The notes under the pieces are model-generated. The model did not search any database, was not told the DNA's origin, and saw only the letters and a program-made list of their open reading frames with translations. A DNA stretch of 52,668 bases, from contig CALKIV010000101.1 of the NCBI GenBank assembly GCA_937995835.1, positions 1 through 52,668 of the forward strand, written 5' to 3'. The translations under genes were made by a program, and so were the position numbers. Origin of the DNA: an uncultured Dysgonomonas sp. Its GTDB lineage: Bacteria; Bacteroidota; Bacteroidia; Bacteroidales; Dysgonomonadaceae. Positions 51,866 to 52,668 of this stretch are shown here, piece by piece (positions within the stretch are counted from its first letter, which is position 1; each line of letters begins with the position of its first letter).

Positions 51866-51931
51866 AAAGAATACCATATCTCTAACCCCTCTAAGTTGAC
51901 TTCTAAAAGCCTTCACTTTTGCATTAATGCT
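51866..51931 (-). pseudogene. Relic of an ISL3/ISAon1-like transposase C-terminus
   Basis: The minus-strand frame reads SINAKVKAFRSQLRGVRDMVFF, shown here as NAKVKAFRSQLRGVRD, very like the last helix of ISL3-type (ISAon1-like) transposases of Bacteroidetes, which ends NAKIKAFR..LRGV.D..FF. The codon before it is TAA, where a glutamate GAA is expected, and after FF the sequence diverges. No start, no upstream catalytic domain and no clean terminal repeats remain. The match rests on memory of the family and needs a search. Confidence 0.5.
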
Positions 51932-52009
51932 TTATATTTATAGGGATTGCCTAAAATATGGATATCTTCTTCATTTAGTATAAATATTTTATTTACAGCC
52001 TCTATAAAT

Positions 52010-52543
52010 TTAGATATAAATAGTATTAGATTGAAGTTCTTTTGTATATACCTTTCCTTCGTAATGATATGTAAGAACAGGATCAACTCGTAACGATTTA
52101 ATTATAGGTTTTAAATTATTATTAAATGATCTAAATAATAACTTTTCTTCGCCAAAAATTGTATATGACATTAACCAATGACCTTTCAAATGATCCTTTG
52201 GCCTAGGTTTTACAATAACATAGTTATCTATGGCATTACTTTTTTGGGGATGGCCTTTTTCAGTTAACACAAGTTTCCCTGTTACTACTTCATTCCCTTT
52301 TCCAGGGTTACCAATCAACTTTGCATAGGATACTGGACCTATTGTATAAACCTCATTACCAGACCAGTGAGCAGATGCTAAGATAACAATGTTCTTTTCA
52401 TTATTATTACTTAACCAAACCGTTACAAAATCTTCTCCATTTGAATGCCCTTTTTCAATACTCAAGCTAATATTTTCTTGTGAATTAACTACTTGACCTA
52501 ATAACAATAAAGAAAAAGTTATTAAAAGTGAAATATTTCTCAT
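52010..52543 (-). CDS. Secreted hypothetical protein at the window edge
   Basis: From the ATG at 52543 this is a 177-residue protein with a good signal peptide (MRNISLLITFSLLLLGQVVN then SQ) and a beta-rich body with two lysine/glycine stretches (KLIGNPGKGNEVVTGKLVL). No family recognised. The same frame stays open upstream to the window end, giving SLPSICYGQ (another signal-peptide end) and a helical EAENAIKEAHLKLKELEQKN. An A7 run just before the ATG, and a TGA in the alternative frame overlapping it as ATGA, suggest that a separate upstream gene ends here. Very AT-rich, likely accessory DNA. Confidence 0.62.
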   Translation of the reverse strand: MRNISLLITFSLLLLGQVVNSQENISLSIEKGHSNGEDFVTVWLSNNNEKNIVILASAHWSGNEVYTIGPVSYAKLIGNPGKGNEVVTGKLVLTEKGHPQKSNAIDNYVIVKPRPKDHLKGHWLMSYTIFGEEKLLFRSFNNNLKPIIKSLRVDPVLTYHYEGKVYTKELQSNTIYI

Positions 52544-52668
52544 AATTTTATCGTTTTTTTGTTCCAGTTCTTTCAACTTCAAGTGAGCTTCTTTTATAGC
52601 ATTTTCCGCTTCCATATATTTTTGCTGAAAATTGAATTGCCCATAGCAAATTGAAGGCAGAGAGAACA

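Noticed and set aside
51641..51916. Minus-strand frame of 91 codons over tRNA-Lys
   Set aside because: Its C-terminal part is the tRNA read backwards, a common false gene. Only the first stretch (51866-51931) carries a transposase-like signal and is reported as a relic.
51653..52668. Integrative element inserted at tRNA-Lys
   Set aside because: No integrase, no duplicated tRNA 3' end and no element genes in the visible kilobase; the hypothesis cannot be supported inside this window.
1..52668. CRISPR arrays, toxin-antitoxin or restriction systems
   Set aside because: No regularly spaced direct repeats and no recognisable nuclease, methylase or toxin gene was seen.

Overview
The window is chromosomal DNA from a member of the Bacteroidetes, most likely the order Bacteroidales. 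It is AT-rich. Several genes are preceded by the Bacteroidetes -7 element TAnnTTTG (for example at 2859, 18297, 28279, 30551 and 51608), the tRNA-Lys promoter also has a fitting -33 TTG, and Shine-Dalgarno sequences are weak or absent. Gene content agrees: a full bat (aerotolerance) cluster, DUF4369/TlpA-type lipoproteins, a Bacteroidetes-type DPP III, DUF3332, DUF5672 and a FISUMP-type surface protein. Most of the window is core genome; only the last kilobase, past tRNA-Lys, looks accessory.

Layout. 1-2.9 kb: a calycin/PCMD-type lipoprotein with a surface-export signal and a pair of secreted MORN-repeat proteins. 2.9-6.2 kb: dipeptidyl-peptidase III and a UspA-type stress protein. 6.2-16.9 kb: an eleven-gene minus-strand operon, moxR - orf164 - DUF58 - orf349 - batA - batB - batC - half-batD - batD - batE - PAP2, coupling a MoxR AAA+ ATPase to membrane VWA proteins, TPR proteins and BatD-type periplasmic proteins. 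17-19.4 kb: a thioredoxin-fold lipoprotein lacking its CXXC, then greA and a HIT hydrolase, with a terminator-like hairpin in the greA leader. 19.4-23.3 kb: a long leader and the succinate dehydrogenase/fumarate reductase operon (cytochrome b, flavoprotein, iron-sulfur). 23.3-25.5 kb: engB - guanine deaminase - LacI regulator.

25.6-31.3 kb: a membrane-anchored hypothetical, an OPT oligopeptide transporter, a secreted hypothetical, DUF3332, xerD, a FtsB/DivIC-like protein and a small membrane protein. 31.3-35.4 kb: four tandem DUF4369 proteins, three with an active thioredoxin CXXC domain and one without the domain. 35.8-37.4 kb: a FISUMP-type surface protein. 37.8-39.9 kb: groES-groEL behind a sigma-54-like -24/-12 element. 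40-42.2 kb: FKBP lipoprotein and glycyl-tRNA synthetase. 42.4-48.6 kb: an outer-membrane beta-barrel, a Tsx-like channel plus NCS2 purine permease pair, and a CPA1 Na+/H+ antiporter. 48.7-51.4 kb: an amidophosphoribosyltransferase overlapping a DUF5672 glycosyltransferase-like gene. 51.6-52.7 kb: tRNA-Lys(TTT), a decayed transposase tail and an orphan secreted protein running toward the edge.

The most interesting signals are regulatory rather than enzymatic: a promoter-hairpin-T-tract arrangement ahead of greA that resembles the E. coli GraL attenuator, a sigma-54-type element ahead of groESL with no CIRCE, and a 16-base perfect match to the phage T7 promoter in the sdh leader. Among proteins, the extra members of the bat operon (orf164, half-BatD, PAP2) and the DUF4369/thioredoxin family in every state of decay deserve attention. 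I saw no CRISPR array, complete insertion sequence, prophage or recognisable defence system.
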